From: JAKAFX01 sp043196285 | GTDB taxonomy: Archaea > Thermoplasmatota > Thermoplasmata > Thermoplasmatales > Thermoplasmataceae | Length of the DNA: 6,246 nt | Assembly (NCBI GenBank): GCA_043196285.1 | Contig: JBBYJL010000068.1 | Location: 1-6,246, forward strand | Reading direction: 5' to 3' | In this document: in pieces, positions 1 through 5,914 of the stretch | How positions within the stretch are numbered: the stretch's first letter is position 1 | Layout of the letters: every line of letters starts with the position of its first letter | Position numbers and translations under genes: made by a program | The notes under the pieces: model-generated | The model's database searches: none | What the model saw: only the letters and a program-made list of their open reading frames with translations | Told to the model about the DNA's origin: nothing

Positions 1-494
1 CAAGATATCGCGGAGTCAGGGCTGCAACAGGCAGGTTTGTGGTGATCATGGATAGTGATCTCCAGCATCCTCCCGAGAAACTTCCTGCAATTTACGAGAA
101 GCTCAGCGAGGGCTATGACATGGTCATTGCGAGCAGATTTGCCCCTGGAGGATCGACAGGTGACAGGAAAGCAATAAGGGGAGTGATATCAAGATCGGCA
201 TCCTTGATAAGCAAGCTGATCCTCAAATCTGCCAGGGGACTGTCTGACCCTATGTCAAATTTCATTGGTTTTCGAAGGGATCTGAACATATTCATAGACA
301 TGAACTGGCGAGGATTCGAGATACCATTATGCATAATGACCTCAAACAGAAACCTGAAGATAGCAGAGATCGGTTATGTATTCAAGGAGCGAAGAGCTGG
401 ATCCAGCAAGGTCACCCAGAACATGAAATTCATGAAGATATTTGTCAGGGAAATGATCAACTACAAGCACAACGAAAAGAAAGTGGGAAAATAA
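1..494 (+). CDS. Family 2 glycosyltransferase, dolichol-phosphate mannosyltransferase-like (5' part outside window)
   Basis: The reading frame is open from the left edge (first whole codon at base 3) to TAA at 492-494, giving 163 residues of a GT-A fold enzyme. Visible in order are the end of the nucleotide-sugar domain with the acidic metal site DSD (bases 51-59) inside DSDLQHPPE, the SRFAPGG segment, DPMSNFIGFR, and the C-terminal ERRAGSSKV motif. This set is typical of dolichol-phosphate mannose/glucose synthases, which move a sugar from GDP- or UDP-sugar to a polyprenyl phosphate at the cytoplasmic membrane face for protein or lipid glycosylation. The chain ends with a Lys-rich tail and has no C-terminal membrane helices, so it is the catalytic-domain-only form (family about 220-240 aa; roughly 60-80 residues are missing on the left). 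The GTG at 39 is internal to the domain and not the true start. The exact donor sugar cannot be told. Confidence 0.88.
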   Translation, partial: RYRGVRAATGRFVVIMDSDLQHPPEKLPAIYEKLSEGYDMVIASRFAPGGSTGDRKAIRGVISRSASLISKLILKSARGLSDPMSNFIGFRRDLNIFIDMNWRGFEIPLCIMTSNRNLKIAEIGYVFKERRAGSSKVTQNMKFMKIFVREMINYKHNEKKVGK

Positions 495-504
495 GAAAGA
501 AAAT
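481..504 (-). terminator. U-rich terminator of the diiron oxidase-like gene
   Basis: Read on the minus strand, the stop at 514-516 is followed within about 10 bases by a pyrimidine tract (ATTTTCTTTCTTATTTT), the usual archaeal U-tract termination signal. It overlaps the last codons and stop of the convergent glycosyltransferase gene. No strong hairpin precedes it. The call rests on base composition only. Confidence 0.35.
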
Positions 505-513
505 GCAGGATTT

Positions 514-1215
514 TCAGTTCATGCTGTCAGAAAGTCCCAGCCAGAATTTTTCCTCCAGGTTGAGTATTCCATCCGCACCGGATATGAACTTCTTCTGCGC
601 CTCAGGATTGTTCTTGTGCGTTCCCAGGACATCCTCCATTGCCTCTTCGTGATGGATCTCAAGTTCCCTGTGGAATGTAAAATATTCAATGTCCATGTTC
701 CTGAACTCCGGATTCTTCTTCGCCCAGATGTCCAGACCTGCGAGCAGCTTGTCCCACATAGGAATAGCCATATTCTCAAGGCCGAATTCAGCACCGAGAG
801 CCTCGAAGTGATCCGCAGCAAAATAATTCCTCATCCCGTCGAGCCATTCCTTTGTTGTCCTGACCTTCTTGCTCAGCACAACATCAGCCGGGTCGATTCC
901 GATGCTCCTCAGGTATTTTCTGTAGAGAAGCTCATGTCTCTTCTTTGGATCTGAATCACCAAGTTCTGATACAAGTATGGTGGTGAGATTCTCTGCATCA
1001 TTCTCGTCCGGCGTATTAACAAGGAGAATTGACAGGATGGAGGGCCACTCTCTTGTAAAATGATAAAATTCCCTGGAGAACCTCAGGAATTCATCCTTCG
1101 TTATGTCGCCCCTTGAGAACCTGTTGATGAATTCATTGTCCGTAGCAGCATGTTTCTTTACAAAATTATAGGCTGTCCTGTAGAAGTCTTCACCGTTCTG
1201 GATCTTAGCTTCCAT
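514..1215 (-). CDS. Haem-oxygenase-like diiron oxidase family protein (PqqC/TenA/CADD-like), substrate unknown
   Basis: This 233-aa, all-helical, soluble protein matches the iron-containing redox enzyme (PqqC-like, HDO) pattern. Candidate metal ligands sit where the family has them: E49 in helix 1 (SREFYHF), E84 and H94 in helix 2 (SELGD...RHELL), E147 (or E143) before AIPMW, and H182, E186, H189 in the last ligand helix (FHRELEIHH). The spacing H-x3-E-x2-H equals the H-x3-D-x2-H of Chlamydia CADD, with Glu for Asp. Known relatives use O2 and iron for PQQ ring closure, fatty acid decarboxylation (UndA), N-oxygenation (SznF) or pABA synthesis (CADD); TenA members lack the iron site. No pathway genes lie next to it, so the reaction is unknown. 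The ATG at 1215 is chosen because an AT-rich promoter lies just upstream and there is no better start. It converges on the glycosyltransferase with a 19-bp gap. Confidence 0.8.
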   Translation of the reverse strand: MEAKIQNGEDFYRTAYNFVKKHAATDNEFINRFSRGDITKDEFLRFSREFYHFTREWPSILSILLVNTPDENDAENLTTILVSELGDSDPKKRHELLYRKYLRSIGIDPADVVLSKKVRTTKEWLDGMRNYFAADHFEALGAEFGLENMAIPMWDKLLAGLDIWAKKNPEFRNMDIEYFTFHRELEIHHEEAMEDVLGTHKNNPEAQKKFISGADGILNLEEKFWLGLSDSMN

Positions 1216-1238
1216 GGATAGATATACGTATTAATCAC

Positions 1239-1259
1239 TATTAAACCTTATTTTATATC
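1239..1259 (-). promoter_or_regulatory. TATA-box region of the diiron oxidase-like gene
   Basis: On the minus strand GTTTAATA (1239-1246) is centred about 27 bases before the ATG at 1215, which fits a leaderless archaeal transcript. A second candidate, GATATAAAAT (1250-1259), would give a leader of roughly 10 bases. No Shine-Dalgarno sequence precedes the ATG, which favours leaderless translation. Either box, or both, may work. Confidence 0.4.
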
Positions 1260-1300
1260 AATTATATTATACGAATATATACAAATTATTGTTCATCATC

Positions 1301-1314
1301 GCTTCATGTGAAGC
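1301..1314. repeat. 14-bp inverted repeat, possible operator
   Basis: GCTTCA-TG-TGAAGC has perfect 6-bp arms around two bases. It lies 22 bases past the stop of the ATPase gene and about 42-60 bases upstream of the TATA candidates of the diiron oxidase-like gene, on the same strand. It could be a dimeric regulator site for the downstream gene or a short 3' hairpin of the ATPase mRNA. A 2-base loop disfavours an RNA hairpin. Otherwise the 1216-1335 gap is AT-rich with nothing else recognisable. Confidence 0.35.
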
Positions 1315-1335
1315 AAGAAGAGAAATTGTTTGAGA

Positions 1336-3327
1336 TCATGATTTCTTTCCCTTAAGGGAAAGGACCCTCTCTACAAGGTTTGCAGGCGTCACTATGCCAT
1401 TTTTTTCAAATCCGGAGAGAAACGAGACCATTTTTTCACCTGAAATGTGAGGAATCTCGATTTTGTCTGCATCAAGGCCGAATGTCCTGGATTTCAGCAT
1501 GGTCATGTAGATCGAGGATGCAATTGCGCCATATTCTGACTGATCCAGAAATCTAAGTATGCTTCCCGGCCCGGTGAAATCGTTGATCGAGAGAGGCTTG
1601 TATTTATCAACCTGGAAGAGGTAGAACCTCCCTCCTCTCATCTCAATCAGATATATGTTGCGGAAGAAGTCACCAAAACTGGAAAAATAGAATGTTTCTT
1701 TTCCCTTGACTGCTCCCCTTTCAAATATTATCCCGCCGCTTCTGTCGAATAAAGATGTATTCAAGATACCCGAAAGGATCACTTTTCCCTGATCCTTGCC
1801 TGCCAGAAATGCCACCTTTCTTCCTGAATACTGGGAAATCTTTTCTGCAATCCTGACCTTCTTCTCAATATCAGAGACCTCAGTTTCAAGAAGAACCTCA
1901 TTCCCAAGCACTGAAAATATTCCATCGGGAACAGATCCAGATCTTCTGACTTTCCTTTCCATTGTTATGCCATTGCGTGCCAGGAAACTTGTGAAAACAT
2001 CAATCATCTCTTCATGAGGTGTTTTCTCTGCCTCTTCAACAGGATCAATTCTCTCCTCCGATCCGTACCTGTCAATGAACGAATCCTTGATTTCCTTCAC
2101 CCTTTCCACATTCACCTGAGAGGCGGAAACAGGGGAAGAAAAGCTGATCGGTCCAGAGATGCCGGTCTCGCTGAAATTCCAGAGAATGCATGAATGAACA
2201 TTCTGTGACAGGACAGTATCGTATAACTCCGCAGACACTTTTCTGTCCGGTATTGTTGAGGAGATCGTTTTCGCGTCTCTTTCAGATATAGAAAAGCTTG
2301 CAAAATTCCTTACATTTCCCATCACAGACTTTACGAATCCAACTTCAACCTGATCCAGAAACTGTGTTGCCATGATGAGCCGGATACCAAACTTTCTCCC
2401 CTCGCTGAGCATCCTTTCCAGCACTGCGGCCGGTACGTTCTGGATCTCGTCAATCATTATATATACCCGGTTCTCTTGCGATCCAACTCGCAATGCTGTC
2501 ATCCACACCTTCATCAACATCAGCAGTGAAAGAATTCTGGCAGTTTCCTCAGGCAGTAGTGTTTTCGAGGCTTCAATCACCACGAGCTTTTCCGTGTCAT
2601 CATATATGTTCGACAGATCAATTGAATCCGAAGCTGAGGAGATCATCCGTCTAGTGAATGAATTCGTAAGCACGGGAAGAAGCTTGTTCATGCTACTGGA
2701 AACATAATCCGTCCACCTTCGCCAGTCAGAAGTTATTGATGTTACATAGCTCCTGAGTTCCTGAATCTGGCTTCCCTGCATCATCATGCTGATCTCTTTA
2801 CGATCTATGATAATCCTTGCAAAGTCACTGAGCGTTCCGTTCTTCCTGGACATCAGGAATTCCTTCATGAGTGATCCAAGGATAAGTGAGAGCCTGGGCC
2901 CCCATGTATTGCTGGAAAGCTCAGATGAACTCGAAAACAGATCCTTAATCCACTGGCTTATCATCTCTATACTGTATTCAGTGCCATCATTCATCAGCAC
3001 ATTGAAACCTACAAATTTTCCCCCGTCTGAAGGAAAGGGTGTCAGGTAGACAATTTCCCTATCGTAATCGGAAATGGCGCTCTGGGAAAGATTTCCATGA
3101 GGATCAATCAGTATCAGGGTAGATCCAGATTCGAGAACCGATCTTGTCAGGTTTCTGAGAAGGTTGGACTTCCCTGTACCGCTTTTTCCAAGTATGATCA
3201 TGTGACCTGTCATATCCTGTTCAGGTATCCTTATCCTGTTCCCGGTAAAGTCGTGGCCAACAAGGATACCATTACCGCTTATGAATCTCAGATGATTTCT
3301 TCTCATGATCCGATTATAGTTGTACAT
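1336..3327 (-). CDS. VirD4/HerA-class P-loop ATPase with C-terminal PD-(D/E)XK-like domain
   Basis: 663 aa. Residues about 20-400 form a RecA-type motor of the VirD4/TraG-HerA-FtsK class. It has Walker A GKSGTGKS (47-54), DPHGNL (75-80), an inserted helical region (about 115-245), Walker B IMIDE (290-294) followed by QNVP, and the conserved RKFGIRLIMATQF (311-323). Such ATPases pump or translocate DNA as hexamers in conjugation, plasmid transfer, end resection or defence. No transmembrane helix or signal is seen, so unlike classical VirD4 it should be soluble. After an acidic linker (about 424-440), residues 441-515 read like a PD-(D/E)XK fold: PD at 467-468, E481-T-E483 ending a hydrophobic strand, then a Lys-rich helix (K489, K490, K496) and strand VAFLAG. 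The usual ExK lysine is replaced by E483, so activity is uncertain. Residues 520-663 are unassigned. It is monocistronic by spacing, with no NurA, relaxase or pilus genes nearby. Confidence 0.82.
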   Translation of the reverse strand: MYNYNRIMRRNHLRFISGNGILVGHDFTGNRIRIPEQDMTGHMIILGKSGTGKSNLLRNLTRSVLESGSTLILIDPHGNLSQSAISDYDREIVYLTPFPSDGGKFVGFNVLMNDGTEYSIEMISQWIKDLFSSSSELSSNTWGPRLSLILGSLMKEFLMSRKNGTLSDFARIIIDRKEISMMMQGSQIQELRSYVTSITSDWRRWTDYVSSSMNKLLPVLTNSFTRRMISSASDSIDLSNIYDDTEKLVVIEASKTLLPEETARILSLLMLMKVWMTALRVGSQENRVYIMIDEIQNVPAAVLERMLSEGRKFGIRLIMATQFLDQVEVGFVKSVMGNVRNFASFSISERDAKTISSTIPDRKVSAELYDTVLSQNVHSCILWNFSETGISGPISFSSPVSASQVNVERVKEIKDSFIDRYGSEERIDPVEEAEKTPHEEMIDVFTSFLARNGITMERKVRRSGSVPDGIFSVLGNEVLLETEVSDIEKKVRIAEKISQYSGRKVAFLAGKDQGKVILSGILNTSLFDRSGGIIFERGAVKGKETFYFSSFGDFFRNIYLIEMRGGRFYLFQVDKYKPLSINDFTGPGSILRFLDQSEYGAIASSIYMTMLKSRTFGLDADKIEIPHISGEKMVSFLSGFEKNGIVTPANLVERVLSLKGKKS

Positions 3328-3336
3328 ATCACATTT

Positions 3337-3341
3337 CCTCC
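3337..3341 (-). promoter_or_regulatory. Shine-Dalgarno site fixing the ATPase start
   Basis: On the minus strand GGAGG is followed by 9 bases and then the ATG at 3325-3327. This is the only strong Shine-Dalgarno sequence in the window. It supports the first Met rather than Met8, and it implies a leadered mRNA, unlike the neighbouring DUF998 gene, which looks leaderless. Confidence 0.65.
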
Positions 3342-3360
3342 AGAATTACCAACAGATCAT

Positions 3361-3437
3361 TCACAATTCGGTTCAAAAAACATCTGCCAATGCTCATTTC
3401 ACCCATGACCGGATGGAACTCAAATAACGAATTGTGA
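3361..3437. repeat. 10-bp inverted repeat upstream of the ATPase gene
   Basis: TCACAATTCG (3361-3370) and its exact reverse complement CGAATTGTGA (3428-3437) flank a 57-bp spacer, which holds a small CCAT/ATGG hairpin (3403-3416). The pair lies 34-110 bp before the ATPase start. It could be a pair of regulator sites or a long leader stem. The rest of the 3328-3553 gap shows TATA-like stretches on the minus strand at 3537-3547 (AGTTTATAG) and 3464-3476 (GTTTAGATAC), so the promoter cannot be fixed. A 69-codon GTG-started frame fills the gap but does not look coding. Confidence 0.45.
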
Positions 3438-3553
3438 CTCATCCGCGTTCTGCATGAACAGGATGTATCTAAACCTCTTCGTGCCAATGTGATCCTAAAG
3501 CAGGAATTCCAGCGAAAATGCGATGCTGAGATCAACACTATAAACTCATAAAA

Positions 3554-4174
3554 CTAGTTCTTGGTGTCAAACAGGTTGCTGGCGAACCTAAACGTTCCGT
3601 TATCCTTGATCAGGGAGATGGATATCAACGCTGACCATGCTGCCAATATAATCGCCTCAATGGTTTCAGGAACTCCCAGGCCAAAACTTTGAAAAATTAT
3701 TTTGAAAATGAACAGTATGCCATAGAGGATCACAGCAAGCGCAATCAGTCCACTTAGAATGGAGTATATTGAAAATCCGTGTCTCTCTTTTAAGGTTCTT
3801 GCGCCAACTATCATGGCTGAAACGGGGAAAAGGACGAAGTATAGTAGAGCGAAAATCAGATGGAGGTCGTCCGGCGAGTTTTCGTTGAATATACCAACCA
3901 TGGCAAGCGAGATTGATCCTATAGCCAGTACAACATATATTCCATGGAACTCCTTAACCCTAATGCCCAGATAAACGAAGAAGATCAGTTCGGACAGGCC
4001 GCCGATGATCACAGCTCCATTGAAAAGGTATGAGTAGGGATGGACACCAAGATCGCTCAGTGCGTTAGTGCTCCATGAATACCATGGTGACACAGCAATA
4101 TCGGTGAATACCAGGATAAGCGCAAGCAATGGTCCAATAAGTCCAAACAAAAGTAGAGATCGATCCCTGTCCAT
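3554..4174 (-). CDS. DUF998 family six-helix membrane protein
   Basis: 206 aa, strongly hydrophobic, with about six membrane helices (roughly 7-25, 50-70, 78-96, 103-123, 136-158, 170-188). The hallmarks of the DUF998 family are present: SPWYSWSTNALSDLG after helix 1 (residues 29-43), the GIFNE turn after helix 3 (94-98), a His at the start of helix 4 (H105), and a final GVPETIE helix. The length is usual for the family. No biochemical role is established for DUF998; the conserved polar residues near the outer face suggest a membrane enzyme or transporter, but this is inference. The ATG at 4174 lies about 30 bases downstream of a TATA box, which fits a leaderless mRNA. It is divergent from gdhA, with a 121-bp shared upstream region. 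No partner gene suggests a function. Confidence 0.85.
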   Translation of the reverse strand: MDRDRSLLLFGLIGPLLALILVFTDIAVSPWYSWSTNALSDLGVHPYSYLFNGAVIIGGLSELIFFVYLGIRVKEFHGIYVVLAIGSISLAMVGIFNENSPDDLHLIFALLYFVLFPVSAMIVGARTLKERHGFSIYSILSGLIALAVILYGILFIFKIIFQSFGLGVPETIEAIILAAWSALISISLIKDNGTFRFASNLFDTKN

Positions 4175-4197
4175 CCTACTTAATGACCTATTTGATA

Positions 4198-4210
4198 GAT
4201 AAATATTTCT
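4198..4210 (-). promoter_or_regulatory. TATA box of the DUF998 gene
   Basis: The minus-strand sequence AGAAATATTTATC holds an AAATATTTA core centred about 30 bases before the ATG at 4174. That distance would place the transcript start at or within a few bases of the start codon, so the mRNA would be leaderless or nearly so. No convincing ribosome binding site is present. Confidence 0.55.
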
Positions 4211-4241
4211 TATATGGATCGCCTATTGTTTTAGCCAGAAA

Positions 4242-4250
4242 GTTAAATAC
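4242..4250 (+). promoter_or_regulatory. TATA box of gdhA
   Basis: GTTAAATAC sits about 50 bases before the gdhA ATG, preceded by purine-rich CAGAAA that could serve as a BRE. A start about 26 bases downstream, near 4272, would leave a leader of about 24 bases that contains GGTAGG (4281-4286), 9 bases before the ATG, as a moderate Shine-Dalgarno site. It is about 35 bp from the divergent DUF998 TATA box, so the two promoters are back to back. Confidence 0.5.
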
Positions 4251-4295
4251 CGTTCCATCGATATCGGAATTGCCTTAACAGGTAGGAAAATCACT

Positions 4296-5564
4296 ATGAT
4301 AGCACAAGAAATGAGAAAAGAGGACCTTGATCCTTTTGATATAGCCCTTAAACAACTGGAAAAAGCCGCAAAAGTTATTAAACTCGACAAGCAAGCACTC
4401 GATCTTCTGAGAGAGCCTCAGCAGATACTGCAGGTCAGGATACCCATAAAAATGGACAATGGAGAGACAAAGGTTTTCACGGGATTCAGAGTCCACTACA
4501 ATAACGCAAGGGGACCAGTCAAGGGAGGTATTAGATTCCACCCTGAAGAGAACCTGTCCACAGTGAAGGCACTTTCAGCATGGATGACATGGAAGACCGC
4601 TATAGTTGACATCCCTCTGGGTGGAGCTAAAGGCGGTATTATCTGCGACACCAAGAAGCTGAGTGCTGGTGAACTGGAGAGACTCAGCAGAGGCTACATA
4701 AGGGCAATTGGAGAATTCGTTGGACCTGAGATCGATATCCCTGCGCCGGATGTTTACACAACACCACAGATCATGGCCTGGATGCTGGACGAGTATGAAA
4801 CCATTGTGAGGAAGTCAGCTCCTGGAATGATAACAGGCAAACCAATTGAACTGGGTGGATCACTCGGAAGGGGAGACGCAACAGCAAGAGGTGGAATGTT
4901 TGTACTCAGGGAAGCTGCGAAGAGGAACAATATTGATCTATCCAAGGCCAAGGTTGCAGTCCAGGGATTCGGAAATGCTGGACAGTTTGCAGTCAGACTT
5001 GTACAGGAAATGTTCGGATCAAAGGTCGTTGCAGTATCAGATACAAAGGGTGGTATATATCTGGAGAGCGGAATAAAGTACAATGATCTCATGGACTTCA
5101 AGACGAAGAATGGAACAGTAACTGGTTTCCCGGGATCAAAGAAGATATCCAACGAGGAACTTCTTGAACTTGGCGTGGACGTTCTTATACCAGCCGCAAT
5201 TGAAAACCAGTTGACTGGAGCAAACGCAGACAAGATCAAGGCAAAGATCATACTTGAGCTTGCAAACGGACCCACAACTCCTGACGCAGACGAGATCTTC
5301 TACAAGAAGGGAATTATTCTGCTACCTGATTTCCTTGCAAACTCCGGTGGTGTGACAGTGTCATACTTTGAGTGGGCTCAGGACATCAGCGGGTACTTCT
5401 GGTCAGAGGAAGAAGTCTACAAGAGACTTGATGAAAAGCTGACAAAGGCTACCAGAGAAGTGCTGGATGCGTCCAAGAACCTTAAGGTAGACCCAAGAAC
5501 TGCAGCATACACCATATCTGTAAAGAGAGTTGCAGACGCAATGAAACTAAGGGGCTGGTATTAA
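4296..5564 (+). CDS. gdhA: Glutamate dehydrogenase (NAD(P)-dependent, hexameric type)
   Basis: 422 aa, full length for archaeal hexameric GDH (about 415-435). It interconverts glutamate plus NAD(P)+ with 2-oxoglutarate, ammonia and NAD(P)H in the cytoplasm, linking nitrogen assimilation to the citric acid cycle. The N-terminal substrate domain carries K76 (GPVKGGIRFHP), K100 (MTWK), the catalytic K112 in the signature LGGAKGG (108-114) and D152 (PAPDV). The C-terminal Rossmann domain has GFGNAG (224-229), with SDT (248-250) ending the second strand. This leaves cofactor preference open, since similar archaeal enzymes use NADP or both cofactors. NSGGVTVSYFEW (349-360) holds the substrate serine (S356); Ser replaces the commoner Ala in NAGGV, a mild change. 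The ATG at 4296 follows GGTAGG at 9 bases and a TATA box. The second Met (residue 6) would lose nothing essential but has a poorer context. The gene stands alone and ends at a hairpin plus T-tract. Confidence 0.97.
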   Translation: MIAQEMRKEDLDPFDIALKQLEKAAKVIKLDKQALDLLREPQQILQVRIPIKMDNGETKVFTGFRVHYNNARGPVKGGIRFHPEENLSTVKALSAWMTWKTAIVDIPLGGAKGGIICDTKKLSAGELERLSRGYIRAIGEFVGPEIDIPAPDVYTTPQIMAWMLDEYETIVRKSAPGMITGKPIELGGSLGRGDATARGGMFVLREAAKRNNIDLSKAKVAVQGFGNAGQFAVRLVQEMFGSKVVAVSDTKGGIYLESGIKYNDLMDFKTKNGTVTGFPGSKKISNEELLELGVDVLIPAAIENQLTGANADKIKAKIILELANGPTTPDADEIFYKKGIILLPDFLANSGGVTVSYFEWAQDISGYFWSEEEVYKRLDEKLTKATREVLDASKNLKVDPRTAAYTISVKRVADAMKLRGWY

Positions 5565-5588
5565 ACTACCCCAATATCAAATTTTTTT
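5557..5588 (+). terminator. gdhA terminator
   Basis: A short GGTA/TACC hairpin (5557-5570) spans the TAA stop and is followed by a seven-T run at 5582-5588. In archaea the T-run alone is usually the effective signal. The hairpin is weak and may be incidental. Confidence 0.5.
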
Positions 5589-5620
5589 ATCATCGATATA
5601 GTTGCGAAATTCTCATCCAC

Positions 5621-5651
5621 GAAGTTTAAGCATCAGGCAGATGATAACTTC
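5621..5651. repeat. Imperfect hairpin, GAAGTT/AACTTC
   Basis: Outer arms GAAGTT (5621-5626) and AACTTC (5646-5651) enclose inner arms CATC (5631-5634) and GATG (5640-5643) around the loop AGGCA. An unpaired 4/2 internal loop lies between the two stems. GAAGTTT recurs directly at 5656-5662, at the foot of the next repeat. Confidence 0.3.
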
Positions 5652-5659
5652 CAGAGAAG

Positions 5660-5716
5660 TTTGTAAACATGGTTAATGGATTTCATAACCTGAACAACTA
5701 TCTGACGGTTTACAAA
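5660..5716. repeat. 9-bp inverted repeat enclosing a second hairpin
   Basis: TTTGTAAAC (5660-5668) pairs exactly with GTTTACAAA (5708-5716). Inside it GGTTA (5671-5675) pairs with TAACC (5686-5690), and after a one-base bulge TG pairs with CA, leaving the loop GATTT. The result is a 57-base branched fold with 17 unpaired bases before the closing arm. The pairing is AT-rich, so its strength at high growth temperature is doubtful. Confidence 0.4.
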
Positions 5717-5783
5717 ACATCAGCCAGAACAGATTTCTCACCTTCTTTCCTTATCATGAAAATGCCCAGAAATACATGATGAA

Positions 5784-5843
5784 TTTCACATGGTCTAGGA
5801 AGCTTTTCTTCTTAGATTTATATCATCCATAATGTGAAAAGCT
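5784..5843. repeat. Two overlapping, mutually exclusive inverted repeats
   Basis: The right arm ATGTGAAAAGCT (5832-5843) can pair by its first eight bases with TTTCACAT (5784-5791), or by its last eight with AGCTTTTC (5801-5808). Both matches are perfect. They share four bases, so they cannot form fully at the same time in RNA. Confidence 0.4.
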
Positions 5844-5914
5844 CTCATAAACATGAAATTTCCTGAAGAACTTGGATATCTCTGCCCTGCTTCCCCCTTT
5901 TTATTTAATTGTGA

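Larger units (their letters stand above)
5589..5914. other. Non-coding stretch with several inverted repeats
   Basis: These 326 bases lie between the gdhA terminator and the transposase remnant. All three forward frames are broken by frequent stops. The longest open pieces (36-48 codons, at 5669-5779 and 5689-5832) resemble no family I recognise. No tRNA is visible. The segment has three inverted-repeat groups, listed separately, so it may be a decayed mobile-element flank, a small RNA gene or mere spacer. The part just before the remnant (5893-5910) is a C-run then T/A-rich tract that could contain the breakpoint of the truncated element. Confidence 0.5.

Noticed and set aside
329..652. 107-codon plus-strand frame crossing the convergent glycosyltransferase/oxidase junction
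   Set aside because: It overlaps two well-supported genes in other frames and its translation is low-complexity and unlike any family.
1336..3327. ATPase as a classical conjugative VirD4 coupling protein
   Set aside because: It has no N-terminal membrane helices, and no relaxase, pilus or VirB genes lie within the window, so only the motor class is claimed.
3329..3538. 69-codon minus-strand frame (GTG start) ending one base before the ATPase ATG
   Set aside because: Its N-terminal half is rich in Cys, Arg and Ser with no recognisable pattern, it starts at GTG without a ribosome site, and it looks like leader sequence. Translational coupling stays possible, but coding is not supported.
4275..4541. 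88-codon minus-strand frame over the 5' part of gdhA
   Set aside because: It covers the conserved N-terminal domain of GDH in antisense, has no family resemblance and would have to start inside the gene.
4754..5275. 173-codon minus-strand frame inside gdhA
   Set aside because: It is antisense to conserved GDH codons and its Ser/Pro/Phe-rich translation is typical of a shadow frame.
5689..5832. 48-codon open plus-strand frame (and a 36-codon one at 5669-5779) as the missing transposase N-terminus
   Set aside because: Neither shows the motifs expected before the DYTT block, and joining them to 5915 would need more than one frameshift and several stops.
5776..5866. C/D-box guide RNA (ATGATGA at 5776, CTGA at 5863)
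   Set aside because: The C and D boxes are about 80 bases apart, longer than usual archaeal guides, with no internal D'/C' pair and no terminal stem.
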